Positions 1 through 8,380 are shown, numbered from the stretch's first letter. The stretch is 33,985 nt of DNA from Burkholderiaceae bacterium (GCA_019751755.1 JAIENA010000269.1:1-33985); one strand, 5' to 3'. The notes: generated from the letters alone by a model not told the origin. Made by a program: numbers and translations.

Positions 1-62
1 ATTGCGCCATCAATTGCGCCATTGATCACGCCATCGGTTGCGACTGCGGTAGCTTGGGTCAT
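1..62 (-). CDS. Partial CDS, N-terminus of a probable type II secretion ATPase GspE
   Basis: The first 20 codons of a gene are visible before the window edge. They start with ATG at 62 and read MTQATAVATDGVINGAIDGA. The ATG overlaps the gspF stop codon in an ATGA arrangement, so the gene is translationally coupled to gspF. Nothing in these 20 residues identifies the family. The GspE call rests only on position, since the assembly ATPase gene commonly sits next to gspF and gspG. The first codons lie inside a degenerate 12-bp tandem repeat, which gives the protein a repetitive start (GVIN, GAID, GA). Any other gsp gene is an alternative. Confidence 0.45.
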   Translation of the reverse strand, partial: MTQATAVATDGVINGAIDGA

Positions 63-1240
63 GACATATCTCCCGCCAGGTCAAAAATAGGCATATACAG
101 CAACACCACGATGGCGCCAACCACCAGACCGATGGCGGCCATCAGCAGCGGTTCAAAAGTGCGGGTGAAGCGGTCAATCCAGCGCGAAATTTCACCGTCA
201 TAAAACGCCGCCGATTGCGTCAGCATCGGCCCCATGTCGCCGGTGCGCTCGCCCACGCGCAGCATGCGCAGCGAAATCGGCGTGGTCAGTCCATTGTTTT
301 CAAACGCGGTCGACAGCGGCAGGCCGGCCTCGATTTCCAGGCGCGCCGCCTGCAAGCCGTCGCGCACCGAGGCCGACACCATGCCCTGCACCGTATCGAT
401 CGCGTGCAAAATGGTGATGCCCCCTTCGCTCAACATGCCCAGCGTCAGGTACAGCCGCGACAGTTCATAAATGCGCACCCGTTCGCCGATCCCCGGCATC
501 ACCGCCAGCAGCCGGGCCAGGCCGCCGTTGGACAGCAGGCGCCGGATGCCCAAGGCCAGTGCGGCCAGCACCACGCCGACGCCGCCCAGCAGCGTCGCGG
601 TGTGACCAGCGGCAAACTGGCCCCAGCTCAGCATCACTTGCGACATCCACGGCAGGTTGCGTCCCGCGCCCTGGTAGACCTCGGCAAAACGCGGCACCAC
701 ATAGGAAATCAGGAACAGGCTGACACCACCGCCCACCAGCAGCAGGATGCACGGATAAATCGCGGCGCTGACGATCTTGCCGCGCACCAGGTCAATGCGC
801 TGCTGGTATTCGATATAACGGGCCAGAGCCCGGGGCAAGTCACTGGTGCCTTCGGCGGCGCGCACGATGCCGATGTACAGTGGCGGAAACAAATCGGGCT
901 GGTCGGCCAGCACGGCCGACAGCCGCAAGCCTTCGCGCAGGCCGCCCAGCAGACGTTCCAGGACCGAGCGGGTGGCCGGCGACGCTTCCTTTTCGAGCAG
1001 CGCTTCCAACGCTTCCACCACTCCGAGGCCGGCATTGAGCAAGGCCAGCAATTCCTGGCTGAACAGCAGCAGCGACAGCGACTTAGCGCGACCGCGGCGG
1101 CCGCCACGCACCGGGGCAATCGACGACACAAACAGGCCGCGCGCCTCGACCTGGCGGCGGGCATCGGCTTCATCCCGGCCATCGACCACCTGGTGGCCGA
1201 TCACCATTTCCGGCGACAAGGTGCGAACATCGAACTGCAT
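59..1240 (-). CDS. gspF: Type II secretion inner-membrane platform protein GspF
   Basis: This is the polytopic inner-membrane protein that couples the GspE ATPase to pseudopilus assembly in the type II secretion system. The 393-residue length is normal for the family. Two T2SSF repeats are visible at about residues 57-183 and 260-385. Each has the paired motifs of the family: LLNAGLGVVEALEAL and LSEGGITILHAIDTV, then AAEGTSDLPRAL and VGERTGDMGPML. Hydrophobic segments lie at about 160-185, 213-232 and 364-386. The gene follows gspG after 86 nt and its stop codon overlaps the next start. No strong Shine-Dalgarno site precedes the ATG, so translation may depend on the gspG transcript. PilC-type proteins are related, but the gspG neighbour favours type II secretion. 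Confidence 0.93.
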   Translation of the reverse strand: MQFDVRTLSPEMVIGHQVVDGRDEADARRQVEARGLFVSSIAPVRGGRRGRAKSLSLLLFSQELLALLNAGLGVVEALEALLEKEASPATRSVLERLLGGLREGLRLSAVLADQPDLFPPLYIGIVRAAEGTSDLPRALARYIEYQQRIDLVRGKIVSAAIYPCILLLVGGGVSLFLISYVVPRFAEVYQGAGRNLPWMSQVMLSWGQFAAGHTATLLGGVGVVLAALALGIRRLLSNGGLARLLAVMPGIGERVRIYELSRLYLTLGMLSEGGITILHAIDTVQGMVSASVRDGLQAARLEIEAGLPLSTAFENNGLTTPISLRMLRVGERTGDMGPMLTQSAAFYDGEISRWIDRFTRTFEPLLMAAIGLVVGAIVVLLYMPIFDLAGDMS

Positions 1241-1326
1241 GGGCGTGGAAACTTTGTGAAATGACGCGGCGAAGATTTAAAGAACAGTGGCAAGCGCCTG
1301 CGGCATCAGGTGGTGGTGGCGAGCCG

Positions 1327-1770
1327 TTATTGTGACGTGATATCGGCGTTATCGCCCTCGCCGCCGACCTGGCCATCCTTGCCGAGCGAGACGATCTCGT
1401 ACTCGGCCTTGGTGCCCGGCGCACGGTACAGGTAGACACGGCCCCACGGATCCGGCGGAACACCCTTTTTCAGGTAAGGGCCGTTCCACTTGGCGCCGGC
1501 CGTTGCCGGCGCGACCAGCAGCGCATTCAAGCCTTCCTCGGCGGTCGGATAACGGCCAACATCGAGACGATAGGTATCGAGTGATTTTTCAAACGCTTCA
1601 ATCTGGGCCTTGGCGACCGTCACTTCCGATTTGCCCAGTTGGGAAAAGTACTTGGGACCGACATAGGCGGCCAGCAAGCCAATGATCACGATTACCACCA
1701 GCAATTCCAGCAGCGTAAAACCAAGCGTGCGGCGACCTGCGATGTTGCTCTGAATCTTTGCTGCTTGCAT
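1327..1770 (-). CDS. gspG: Type II secretion major pseudopilin GspG
   Basis: This is the main subunit of the periplasmic pseudopilus that pushes folded exoproteins through the secretin. The class III leader is clear: GFTLLELLVVIVIIGLLAA, with prepilin-peptidase cleavage expected between Gly17 and Phe18 and the conserved Glu five residues into the mature protein. The body has the GspG signature (GRYPTAEEGL, then WNGPYLKK and DPWGRVYLY) and a C-terminal region typical of the calcium-binding loop. The ATG at 1770 is chosen over a TTG three bases upstream because an AGGAG lies about 7 nt before it. It is the first gene of the G-F-(E) block, and a TTGACA -35-like box lies at 1875-1870 upstream. 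Confidence 0.95.
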   Translation of the reverse strand: MQAAKIQSNIAGRRTLGFTLLELLVVIVIIGLLAAYVGPKYFSQLGKSEVTVAKAQIEAFEKSLDTYRLDVGRYPTAEEGLNALLVAPATAGAKWNGPYLKKGVPPDPWGRVYLYRAPGTKAEYEIVSLGKDGQVGGEGDNADITSQ

Positions 1771-2054
1771 CAAAAAACTCCTGTTGCACGGCCCAGTGGG
1801 TCACCAAAATAAATCGACCTGAGAGCCTACCACGCGGTTTGATGATTCGACAATGTTTGGTTTGAAGTGTGTCAACAATCCGGTTGGGGTGTGAAATTTT
1901 GCAACACGTTTCCAGTTACTTTCCACGTTTTTTATTGTAACTATTAGTTAATTACATGTTGGCGCGCAATAGTGTGAAGAAAACAAAATTCGTTAAACGT
2001 TTGTAACTTACGAATTATCAACGTTGAAATTCTTCTCACAGTTATTGTCGTCAT

Positions 2055-2063
2055 TGCTATATT
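2055..2063 (+). promoter_or_regulatory. Predicted extended -10 promoter for the PEP-CTERM/protease unit
   Basis: The sequence TGC-TATATT matches an extended -10 element (TGn followed by a TATAAT-like hexamer). No good -35 box lies 16-18 nt upstream, as is common for extended -10 promoters. Transcription would start near 2070, just before the first leader hairpin. This is a prediction by eye. Confidence 0.4.
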
Positions 2064-2070
2064 GCGAACT

Positions 2071-2142
2071 CCCGGAGGAGAGCCGGGGACACATTTGGCT
2101 GTATCCCAGCCAAGCCAAAAACAGATCAGCAGGACCACCTGC
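2071..2142 (+). promoter_or_regulatory. Three-hairpin 5' leader of the PEP-CTERM gene
   Basis: Three perfect short stem-loops follow one another in the predicted 5' UTR. CCCGG (2071-2075) pairs with CCGGG (2083-2087) around a purine loop AGGAGAG. TTGGCTG (2095-2101) pairs with CAGCCAA (2107-2113) around TATCC. GCAGG (2129-2133) pairs with CCTGC (2138-2142) around ACCA. A ribosome site (AAGGGAAG) and the ATG at 2167 follow. I do not recognise a known riboswitch class here. The structure could stabilise the mRNA, bind a regulator, or be chance in GC-rich DNA. Confidence 0.4.
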
Positions 2143-2166
2143 AACTACAAACTCAAGGGAAGATAC

Positions 2167-2919
2167 ATGATACGCACCCGCTCCATTTTGAAGTCCGCCG
2201 TGGCTACGGCACTGTTCGGCGCCGCACTGTGGGCGCCAGCAGCACAGGCGTCCATCACGTCCGTCATCGACTTCAACAACATCAGCCCACTGAACCTGAA
2301 CGGCAATGAGTCGGTCAATTTTGGCGATTACAAGCTGACCGCCAAAGCCAGCGCCATTGCGCAGTATCTGGGTCTGGATTCGGTCGCCGGTTCCGGCATG
2401 ACGATCAACGCTAACACCGAGGCGTGCACGGTTCTGGCTTGCCCAGCGGGCAACTCCCAGTACTACGCCGGCATCAACGACGGTTCCGTCGATTTCACCA
2501 GCGCGTTCAATGACTTCCAGATCAGCAGCCTGAATTTCGCGTTCGTGGGTCCAGTGGCCGGCTTGCCAGATGGCAGCTATGGCCAGCTGGTCCTGACCGG
2601 CACCAAGGTCGGCGGCGGCATCATCACCGCAGCGCGCAACTTCGCCGGCCAAAATGGCAATGGCGACTTCGCGTTCGACCACTGGGATCTGGGTGCCGAC
2701 TGGGCAAAGCAACACTTGACGAGCCTGTCGATCACGTCGTGCATCTTCTCTGGCAACAGCTGCATCAATTCCCTGGATGAACTGGCCGGTAACCAGGCCC
2801 AGTTCGCCATCGACGACCTGCAACTGACCACCGTTCCAGAGCCGGGCTCGATCGCCCTGCTGATGCTGGGCGCCGCAGGCATGGGGCTGGCTTCGCGCCG
2901 CCGCCGCGCCGCCAAGTAA
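2167..2919 (+). CDS. PEP-CTERM sorting-domain protein (exosortase substrate)
   Basis: This 250-residue exported protein has a Sec signal peptide (about residues 1-27, ending AAQA) and a C-terminal PEP-CTERM sorting tag. The tag is VPEPGS, a hydrophobic segment, then an RRRR cluster and a short tail. Exosortase is expected to cut near the PEP motif, and XrtB is encoded at 23736-24635. A QFAIDD motif just before the tag resembles PEP-CTERM proteins with a QFxxD signature; that family assignment is from memory. The start at 2167 is chosen over upstream in-frame codons because it has AAGGGAAG just upstream and begins the signal peptide. The protease gene follows after 35 nt, so the two are probably co-transcribed. 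Function beyond surface or matrix location is unknown. Confidence 0.9.
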   Translation: MIRTRSILKSAVATALFGAALWAPAAQASITSVIDFNNISPLNLNGNESVNFGDYKLTAKASAIAQYLGLDSVAGSGMTINANTEACTVLACPAGNSQYYAGINDGSVDFTSAFNDFQISSLNFAFVGPVAGLPDGSYGQLVLTGTKVGGGIITAARNFAGQNGNGDFAFDHWDLGADWAKQHLTSLSITSCIFSGNSCINSLDELAGNQAQFAIDDLQLTTVPEPGSIALLMLGAAGMGLASRRRRAAK

Positions 2920-2954
2920 GCACGTCTATCGAACCGACCACCTAGGAACCAATA

Positions 2955-5900
2955 ATGAAACTCCGTCCAGTATCGCTGGCCGTGCTGGCGCTCGTCGCCA
3001 CCATCGCCACCGCCGTCAACGCGCAAGAAGTGCGCCGCTCCTACATCGTGCAACTGGCTGACAAGCCGGTCGCCTCTTACACCGGTGACGTCGCCGGCCT
3101 GCCCGCCACCAAGCCTGCCACCGGCAAGCTCGATGTGTCCGCCGCCGACGTGCAAGCCTACATGGCTTACCTCGACCAGAAACAGGCCAATGTGCAAGCC
3201 ACCGTGGCCAACGCCACCATCCTGCACCAGTACAACACCGTCTTCAACGGCTTCGCCGCCCTGCTGACCGACGACGAAGTGCGCGCGCTGAAGAAAAACA
3301 GCGCCGTGGCCGCGATTTCCGTCGATGAACCACGCAAGCTCGAGACCACCTACACGCCCGCCTTCCTGGGCCTGGACAAACCGGGCACCGGCCTGTGGGA
3401 CAAACTGGGCGGCAAAGCTGCCGCCGGTGAAAACGTCATCATCGGTATCGTTGACAGCGGCCTGTGGCCGGAAAATCCGGCCTACGCCGACCGCGTCGAC
3501 GCCAATGGCCGTCCGACCCACGACCCGTCGGGCACCCAGGTCTATGGCGCGCCGCCGGCTGACTGGAAAGGCGCCTGCGAAACCGGTCCTGGCTTCACCA
3601 CCGAACATTGCAACAACAAGGTGATCGGCGCCCGCTTCTTCGACACCAGCTTCAAGGCGCAGAAAAAGACCCCGCACTACAGCGACTTCGCCTCGCCACG
3701 CGACGCACTGCGCGGCGGTTCCGACGCCGGCAACAAGGGCGGTCACGGCGTGCACACCTCCACCACCGCCGGCGGTAACGCCATGGTGGCGGCCAACATG
3801 GGCGGCATCGCCGTCGGCGACGTGTCCGGCGTGGCGCCGCGCGCCCGCCTGGCTGCCTACAAAGTTTGCTGGTCGTATCTGGACCCGGCCGCCGACGACG
3901 GCAGTGGCGTATCGAACAGCTGCTTCACGTCCGACTCCGTGAAAGCGATTGAAACCGCGGTCAAAGATGGCGTTGACGTCATCAACTTCTCGATTTCCGG
4001 CTCGCAGACCAACGTCATGGATACCGTGGAACTGGCGTTCTTCAACGCCGCCAACGCCGGCGTCTTCGTTGCCGCTTCGGCCGGCAACTCGGGTCCGGCC
4101 AACTCGGTGGCCCACATCAGCCCATGGCTGACCACCGTCGCCGCGTCGACCCACAACCGTTTCATGGGTGCCAGCGTGACCATCCCGGGCGCCGGCACCT
4201 ATAACGGCGCATCGTACAACCAGACCCAGCTGTCTGGTGTACCGACCGTGCTGGCACGCCATGTTGCCAATGTACCTTACGCCAACATGTCGACCGAAGA
4301 CAAAGCCGCCGTTGGCCTGTGCTTCACCGACAAGGACCGCGCCGACGCCACGTTCAACCCGGGCGGCAAAATCACCATCAACTCCAAGCTGGATCCGGCC
4401 AAGGCCGCCGGCAAAGTCGTGGTCTGCGACCGCGGCGTCACCGCCCGTGTCGATAAAGGCGCGGCGGTGCTGACCGCCGGCGGCGCCGGCATGATCCTGT
4501 CCGACAACGGCTCCGGCCTGGTAGCCGACCTGCACGTGCTGCCGGCGATCCACGTCAGCGCCGCTGACGGTTCCGCCATCAAGACCTGGGTCAACAGCCA
4601 TGCTGACGCCACTTCGTCGATGACCAAGGCGGTGGCCTCGGTGGGCGCCACGCTGGCCCCGAAAATGGCCGGCTTCTCGTCCCGTGGTCCGAACAAGGGT
4701 GACCTGAATGTCTTGAAACCCGACCTGACCGCACCTGGCGTGGACATCATCGCCGCTGTTTCCGCACCGGGCAACCCGGCCCTGCGCGCCGCGATTGCCG
4801 ATGGCAGCGTGGTGCCTGACGCGGCATGGGGTTCGCTGCAAGGCACTTCGATGTCGAGCCCGCATGTGGCCGGCCTGGGCGCGCTGCTGCGCAACCTGCA
4901 CCCTACCTGGTCGCCAGCGGCCATCAAGTCGGCGCTGATGACCACCGCCTACGGCACCTACAATGACGGCGTGGCCGGCATGTCGAATGGCCAGTTGCCA
5001 TGGTCGCAAGGCGCGGGCCACGTGCAGCCAAACAAAGCGGCCGATCCAGGCCTGGTGTATGACAGCAACGCGGTGGACTGGATCCGTTACCTGTGCGGCA
5101 TCGGCAAACTGGCCGCCAACAGCGCCAACTGCACCAACTACGGTTCGATCCAGCCCTACAACCTGAACCTGGCATCGATCACCATCGCGGAAGTACTGGG
5201 TAAGGCCTCCATCACCCGTACCGTGACCAACGTCGGCGACACCACCTCGACTTACACCGCTTCGGCTTCCCTGCCAGGCTACGCCGTGACGGTATCGCCT
5301 TCGACGCTGACGCTGGCGCCAGGCGCGAAAGCCACGTTCACGGTCAACCTGACCAACAACAGCGCGCCACAAGGCGCGTGGAGCTACGGTTCGCTGACCT
5401 GGAACGATGGCACCCACACGGTACGCAGCCCGCTGACCGCCAAGGCAGCGATGATCGCCGCCCGTGCTGAAGTCTCCAGCGAAGCCACCAGCGGCACCCA
5501 GGCCTTGTCGATCGGCACCGGCTACACCGGCGCCATGACGGTCAAGAAAGCCGGCCTGAAAGCGGCCACCCGCACCTCCGGCACCGTCGGCGTTGATAAG
5601 ACGGCGGACAGCGGCGTGGCAGCCTGCATGGCAGGCGGCGGTTCCGGCGTGACCTCGACCCTGGTAACGATTCCGGCCGGCGCGCTGGCAGCGCGTTTCT
5701 CGCTGAAGGATGAAGACACCAGCGGCTTCAAAGCGGGCGCCTCCGATGACCTGGACCTGTTCGTGCTGAACAGCGCCGGCACCATGGTGGGCAGCAGCGG
5801 CACCGCAACGTCGAACGAGCTGGTCACGTTGACGGCACCGGCGGCCGGCACCTACCGTGTCTGCGTGCTGGGCTACGCGCCGCACAACGGCAGCGCCAAC

Positions 5901-6158
5901 TACACGCTGAGCTCGTGGGTCCTGAACAGCACTGACACCGGCGGCAACTTCAAGGCCACCGCACCGGCCATCGTCTACACCGGCGGTACCGGCACCGTGG
6001 TCACCAGCTGGTCCGGCCTGACGGCAGGCAAGGACTACCTGGGCGCCGTGCAACTGGTTGGCGCGGGCGGCACCACCGCCACCACGCTGGTTTCCGTGGA
6101 CGCCACCAACCCACTGCCAGCGGCCACTGCGGTCAAAGGCACCAACGCAGCTAACTAA
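2955..6158 (+). CDS. Secreted subtilisin-like (S8) serine protease with PA insert
   Basis: This is a 1067-residue extracellular endopeptidase. A signal peptide (about 1-23, ending VNA) is followed by an I9-type propeptide inhibitor (about 28-128). In the S8 domain the catalytic triad is visible: Asp167 in GIVDSGLWPENP, His264 in GGHGVHTSTTAGG and Ser632 in GTSMSSPHVAG. The oxyanion Asn lies in AASAGNSGP. A protease-associated (PA) domain is inserted at about 420-540 (AGKVVVCDRGV). A fibronectin-III-like domain follows (about 745-830), then a pre-peptidase C-terminal-like region (about 905-985). The GHGVHTST and PA layout recalls plant subtilases (cucumisin-like). There is no PEP-CTERM tag, so release by the nearby type II system is plausible. 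The start has AGGA about 7 nt upstream. Confidence 0.95.
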   Translation: MKLRPVSLAVLALVATIATAVNAQEVRRSYIVQLADKPVASYTGDVAGLPATKPATGKLDVSAADVQAYMAYLDQKQANVQATVANATILHQYNTVFNGFAALLTDDEVRALKKNSAVAAISVDEPRKLETTYTPAFLGLDKPGTGLWDKLGGKAAAGENVIIGIVDSGLWPENPAYADRVDANGRPTHDPSGTQVYGAPPADWKGACETGPGFTTEHCNNKVIGARFFDTSFKAQKKTPHYSDFASPRDALRGGSDAGNKGGHGVHTSTTAGGNAMVAANMGGIAVGDVSGVAPRARLAAYKVCWSYLDPAADDGSGVSNSCFTSDSVKAIETAVKDGVDVINFSISGSQTNVMDTVELAFFNAANAGVFVAASAGNSGPANSVAHISPWLTTVAASTHNRFMGASVTIPGAGTYNGASYNQTQLSGVPTVLARHVANVPYANMSTEDKAAVGLCFTDKDRADATFNPGGKITINSKLDPAKAAGKVVVCDRGVTARVDKGAAVLTAGGAGMILSDNGSGLVADLHVLPAIHVSAADGSAIKTWVNSHADATSSMTKAVASVGATLAPKMAGFSSRGPNKGDLNVLKPDLTAPGVDIIAAVSAPGNPALRAAIADGSVVPDAAWGSLQGTSMSSPHVAGLGALLRNLHPTWSPAAIKSALMTTAYGTYNDGVAGMSNGQLPWSQGAGHVQPNKAADPGLVYDSNAVDWIRYLCGIGKLAANSANCTNYGSIQPYNLNLASITIAEVLGKASITRTVTNVGDTTSTYTASASLPGYAVTVSPSTLTLAPGAKATFTVNLTNNSAPQGAWSYGSLTWNDGTHTVRSPLTAKAAMIAARAEVSSEATSGTQALSIGTGYTGAMTVKKAGLKAATRTSGTVGVDKTADSGVAACMAGGGSGVTSTLVTIPAGALAARFSLKDEDTSGFKAGASDDLDLFVLNSAGTMVGSSGTATSNELVTLTAPAAGTYRVCVLGYAPHNGSANYTLSSWVLNSTDTGGNFKATAPAIVYTGGTGTVVTSWSGLTAGKDYLGAVQLVGAGGTTATTLVSVDATNPLPAATAVKGTNAAN

Positions 6159-6204
6159 GTCAGTACGCCCTTGAGGCAGCGCCGGCGGCGGCCGGCGCAT
6201 TTTG

Positions 6205-6239
6205 AACGCCGTACTTCTTCGGAAGTCCGGCGTTTTTTT
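6205..6239 (+). terminator. Rho-independent terminator after the S8 protease
   Basis: AACGCCG (6205-6211) pairs with CGGCGTT (6228-6234), and an inner ACTTC (6213-6217) pairs with GAAGT (6222-6226) around a TTCG-type tetraloop. One mismatch separates the two stems. A run of T follows to 6239. The minus-strand gene that converges here ends at 6238, inside the T run. The reverse orientation lacks a good U tract, so the terminator serves mainly the plus strand. Confidence 0.9.
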
Positions 6240-6609
6240 ATTCCGCCGACACGCTCTTGCCGGTGACGCAGCGCCCGTCGACACAGCGCGCACCCGGGTC
6301 CAAGATCGCTTCGCAGGTCGCTGGCGGCGCCGGCGACCTGGCCAGCTCCGCCCGCCGCTGCGCCAGGTGGCGCTGCGCCAGCGCCTGCGCGGCGGGCTCA
6401 TCGGCGGTACCGACCGCGATATAGGCGGCCGGGCCGCCACAGGCGCGCAGGCCCACCGGCACAGTGGCGCAGTCGGACGCCTGCCGGCATTGCGACGCGG
6501 CGCCCAGCGCCCGCAGGCGCGCCAGCGGGTCGGCGGCGGCGCTGGCCTGGATGGCGACCATCAGCAGGGAACCCAGCAAGGAATATTTCAGGATTGGTGG
6601 CACACGCAT
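6238..6609 (-). CDS. Small cysteine-containing secreted protein of unknown function
   Basis: I do not recognise this 123-residue protein. It begins MRVPPILKYSLLGSLLMVAI, a typical Sec signal peptide, with likely cleavage after ASA at about residue 25. The mature part has five cysteines in a scattered pattern: SQCRQASDCATV, RACGGP, TCEAI, and GARCVDGRCV near the end. This suggests a disulfide-stabilised periplasmic or secreted domain. An Ala/Arg-rich helix lies between the cysteine clusters. The start at 6609 is preferred over upstream codons because GGGAG lies 5 nt before it and the signal peptide begins there. It is convergent with the protease gene and stands alone. No catalytic motif is visible. 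Confidence 0.7.
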   Translation of the reverse strand: MRVPPILKYSLLGSLLMVAIQASAAADPLARLRALGAASQCRQASDCATVPVGLRACGGPAAYIAVGTADEPAAQALAQRHLAQRRAELARSPAPPATCEAILDPGARCVDGRCVTGKSVSAE

Positions 6610-6686
6610 GGCAACTCCCGTGGAAAGCGCCACTATAGCGTAATGAAGGCGGCGTCCCTGCGCGGCCCACGCGCCGTGCGTGCGCG

Positions 6687-7523
6687 TCAGTGCAGCAGCG
6701 GGTTATCGGCCGGCGCCAACAGGCGCAGCGCGATCGCGCGCGCCACCGCCTGGGCCCGGTTGCTGACGCCCATGGTTTTATAGATGCGCTGCAAATGATT
6801 TTTCACGGTCCAGCCACTGATGCCCAGGATACGACCGATTTCCTCGTTGTTCTTGCCCTCCCGCACCCACTGCAAGATTTCCATTTCGCGCCGGCTCACG
6901 GGCCGAGGTGCCGCCGACACCGGCATGACCACAGCATCAGCGGCGGTGGTAGCGCCAGCGACAACCATGCGCAGCAACGCCAGGTGCAGGTGCGGCAGCA
7001 GCAGTTCCAGAAAATACGCATGGCGCGGGCCGGGGCGGAACGGCATGCCGAACAGGGCGAAAAAGGTGGCGCCGCCCGGCAGTGCGCCGCTGCCGTGCAC
7101 CAGCACATTGGCGAACAGCTTGTCGTCCGTGGTGTGCAGGCGGGCCGCCTGCAGGGCCGGGCGCAACGGCGCCAGACGCTGCGACGCCGGGCCATCCGAC
7201 GAGGGATCGCTTTCCAGGATGGCGGGCCGGGCCGGGCCGCCGCGCCACAGCCGCGCCAATTGACCGGCCAGGCCGCCATCGGCGCCGGCCAATTGCTCGA
7301 GCGCGCCGCGCGCCAGCACGGCGCCATAGGCACACTGGACCTCGCACACTTGCCCGTCGCCATCGAGTTGCAGGCACACCAGCGCCTGGTGCGGCAACAC
7401 GGCCTGCAACTGGCCCTGCGCCCACAGGAACAGCCGGCGCGGGTGATCGATCGGCAAGGCCGCTTCGATCGCGCCCAGCAGATACTCCTGCTCCAGCTTA
7501 CTGAGAATGACAGGGAGGTCCAT
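6687..7523 (-). CDS. epsA: LuxR-type transcriptional regulator EpsA (XrtB/EPS-associated)
   Basis: This is a regulator with a C-terminal LuxR/GerE helix-turn-helix at about residues 205-265: VSRREMEILQWVREGKNNEE, then the recognition helix region ISGWTVKNHLQRIYKTMGV. The long N-terminal part has the character of EpsA proteins linked to exosortase-B polysaccharide loci, such as that of Methylobacillus 12S. It is the likely regulator of the eps genes in this window, although they lie more than 5 kb away. The gene sits 25 nt downstream of the response-regulator stop and is probably in the same operon. A TTG three codons upstream (7532) is an alternative start. Neither has a good Shine-Dalgarno site. 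No receiver-type phosphoacceptor is visible, so its signal is unknown. Confidence 0.85.
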   Translation of the reverse strand: MDLPVILSKLEQEYLLGAIEAALPIDHPRRLFLWAQGQLQAVLPHQALVCLQLDGDGQVCEVQCAYGAVLARGALEQLAGADGGLAGQLARLWRGGPARPAILESDPSSDGPASQRLAPLRPALQAARLHTTDDKLFANVLVHGSGALPGGATFFALFGMPFRPGPRHAYFLELLLPHLHLALLRMVVAGATTAADAVVMPVSAAPRPVSRREMEILQWVREGKNNEEIGRILGISGWTVKNHLQRIYKTMGVSNRAQAVARAIALRLLAPADNPLLH

Positions 7524-7548
7524 GGCAAACAATCAGGACATCAAGACA

Positions 7549-8253
7549 TCAGGCGACGCATGACACATCCCACGCGACAAAGCGGTAGCCGCTGCCCCGC
7601 ACGGTTTCGATATGGTCATGGTGGCCGGACGGCTGCAAGGCGCTGCGCAAGCGGCCGACATGGGCGTCCACCGTTCGCTCGTCGAGGTAGACATGGCGGC
7701 CCCACACCTGGTCCAGCAACTGGGCGCGGCTGTGCACCCGCTCCGGGTGCTGCATCAGGAAATTGAGCAGGCGAAATTCGACCCGGCCCAGCGCCACCTG
7801 GCGCTCGCCCGCCATCACCCGCAAGGTGCCAGGGTCGAGCCGCAAGCCCGCCATGTGCACCGCGCCGGGCGCGGCCTGCGGCTGGCGGCGGCGCAGCACC
7901 GCATGCATGCGCGCCAGCATTTCACGGGGGCCGAATGGTTTCGTCATGACATCGTCGGCGCCGCATTCGAGCGCCATGATGCGATCCGCTTCAGCAGTGC
8001 GCGTCATCATCATAATGATCGGCAAATCGCGCGTACGCGGCAGCGCGCGCAAGCGACGCACCAGCGACAGCCCGGACTGGCCGGGCAAATCCCACTCCAC
8101 CAGCAACAAATCGGGCAAGGCGTCTTCAAACTGTAGCAGTGCGCCGTCAGCATCCGCGAGACAAGCCGGTTCGTGGCCGGCCTGGCGCAGGTTCAACGAC
8201 ATCAACTCCTGGACCGCAGGGTCGCTGTCTAATACAAGTATCCGGGCAGGCAT
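7549..8253 (-). CDS. OmpR/PhoB-family response regulator (orphan)
   Basis: This 234-residue two-component regulator has an N-terminal receiver domain (about 1-120). The acidic pocket includes Asp9 and Asp11, the phosphoacceptor is Asp55 in LLLVEWDLPGQSG, and the conserved Thr84 and Lys105 are present. The C-terminal winged helix (about 130-228) carries RVHSRAQLLDQVW and DERTVDAHVGRLR, typical of OmpR/PhoB DNA-binding domains. No histidine kinase gene is in the window, so its partner is elsewhere or absent. It precedes epsA in the same orientation, which suggests it feeds into EPS control. The start ATG at 8253 has only a weak ribosome site. The family is certain, the regulon is inferred. Confidence 0.93.
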   Translation of the reverse strand: MPARILVLDSDPAVQELMSLNLRQAGHEPACLADADGALLQFEDALPDLLLVEWDLPGQSGLSLVRRLRALPRTRDLPIIMMMTRTAEADRIMALECGADDVMTKPFGPREMLARMHAVLRRRQPQAAPGAVHMAGLRLDPGTLRVMAGERQVALGRVEFRLLNFLMQHPERVHSRAQLLDQVWGRHVYLDERTVDAHVGRLRSALQPSGHHDHIETVRGSGYRFVAWDVSCVA

Positions 8254-8380
8254 GGTGCACCAGTGATGGAAAAGGCAGGATTTAACTATGCATTACCCCT
8301 GCTTGTCAGCACTAATACAATTTAAATAGAGGTTTGATTCAAAATTCGACTAAATCAGCACGCGGCCCACGGCCCAAAGA

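Larger units (their letters stand above)
1771..2166. other. Divergent intergenic region between gspG and the PEP-CTERM gene
   Basis: This 396-nt stretch holds no convincing gene. It is clearly more AT-rich than its neighbours, especially 1840-2060. It should contain the gspG promoter on the minus strand: a perfect TTGACA lies at 1875-1870, but the -10 box is poor. It also holds the promoter and leader of the plus-strand PEP-CTERM gene, listed separately. An AAACGTTT palindrome lies near 1995-2002. Confidence 0.6.

Noticed and set aside
2071..2142. Cyclic di-GMP (GEMM) riboswitch in the PEP-CTERM leader
   Set aside because: The stems do not show the conserved GEMM-I core or its tetraloop-receptor layout, so no known class is claimed.
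2577..6440. 1287-residue minus-strand frame opposite the PEP-CTERM and protease genes
   Set aside because: It is antisense to two clear genes, its composition is Arg/Gly/Val-rich without motifs, and it is explained by GC-rich codon use in the real frame.
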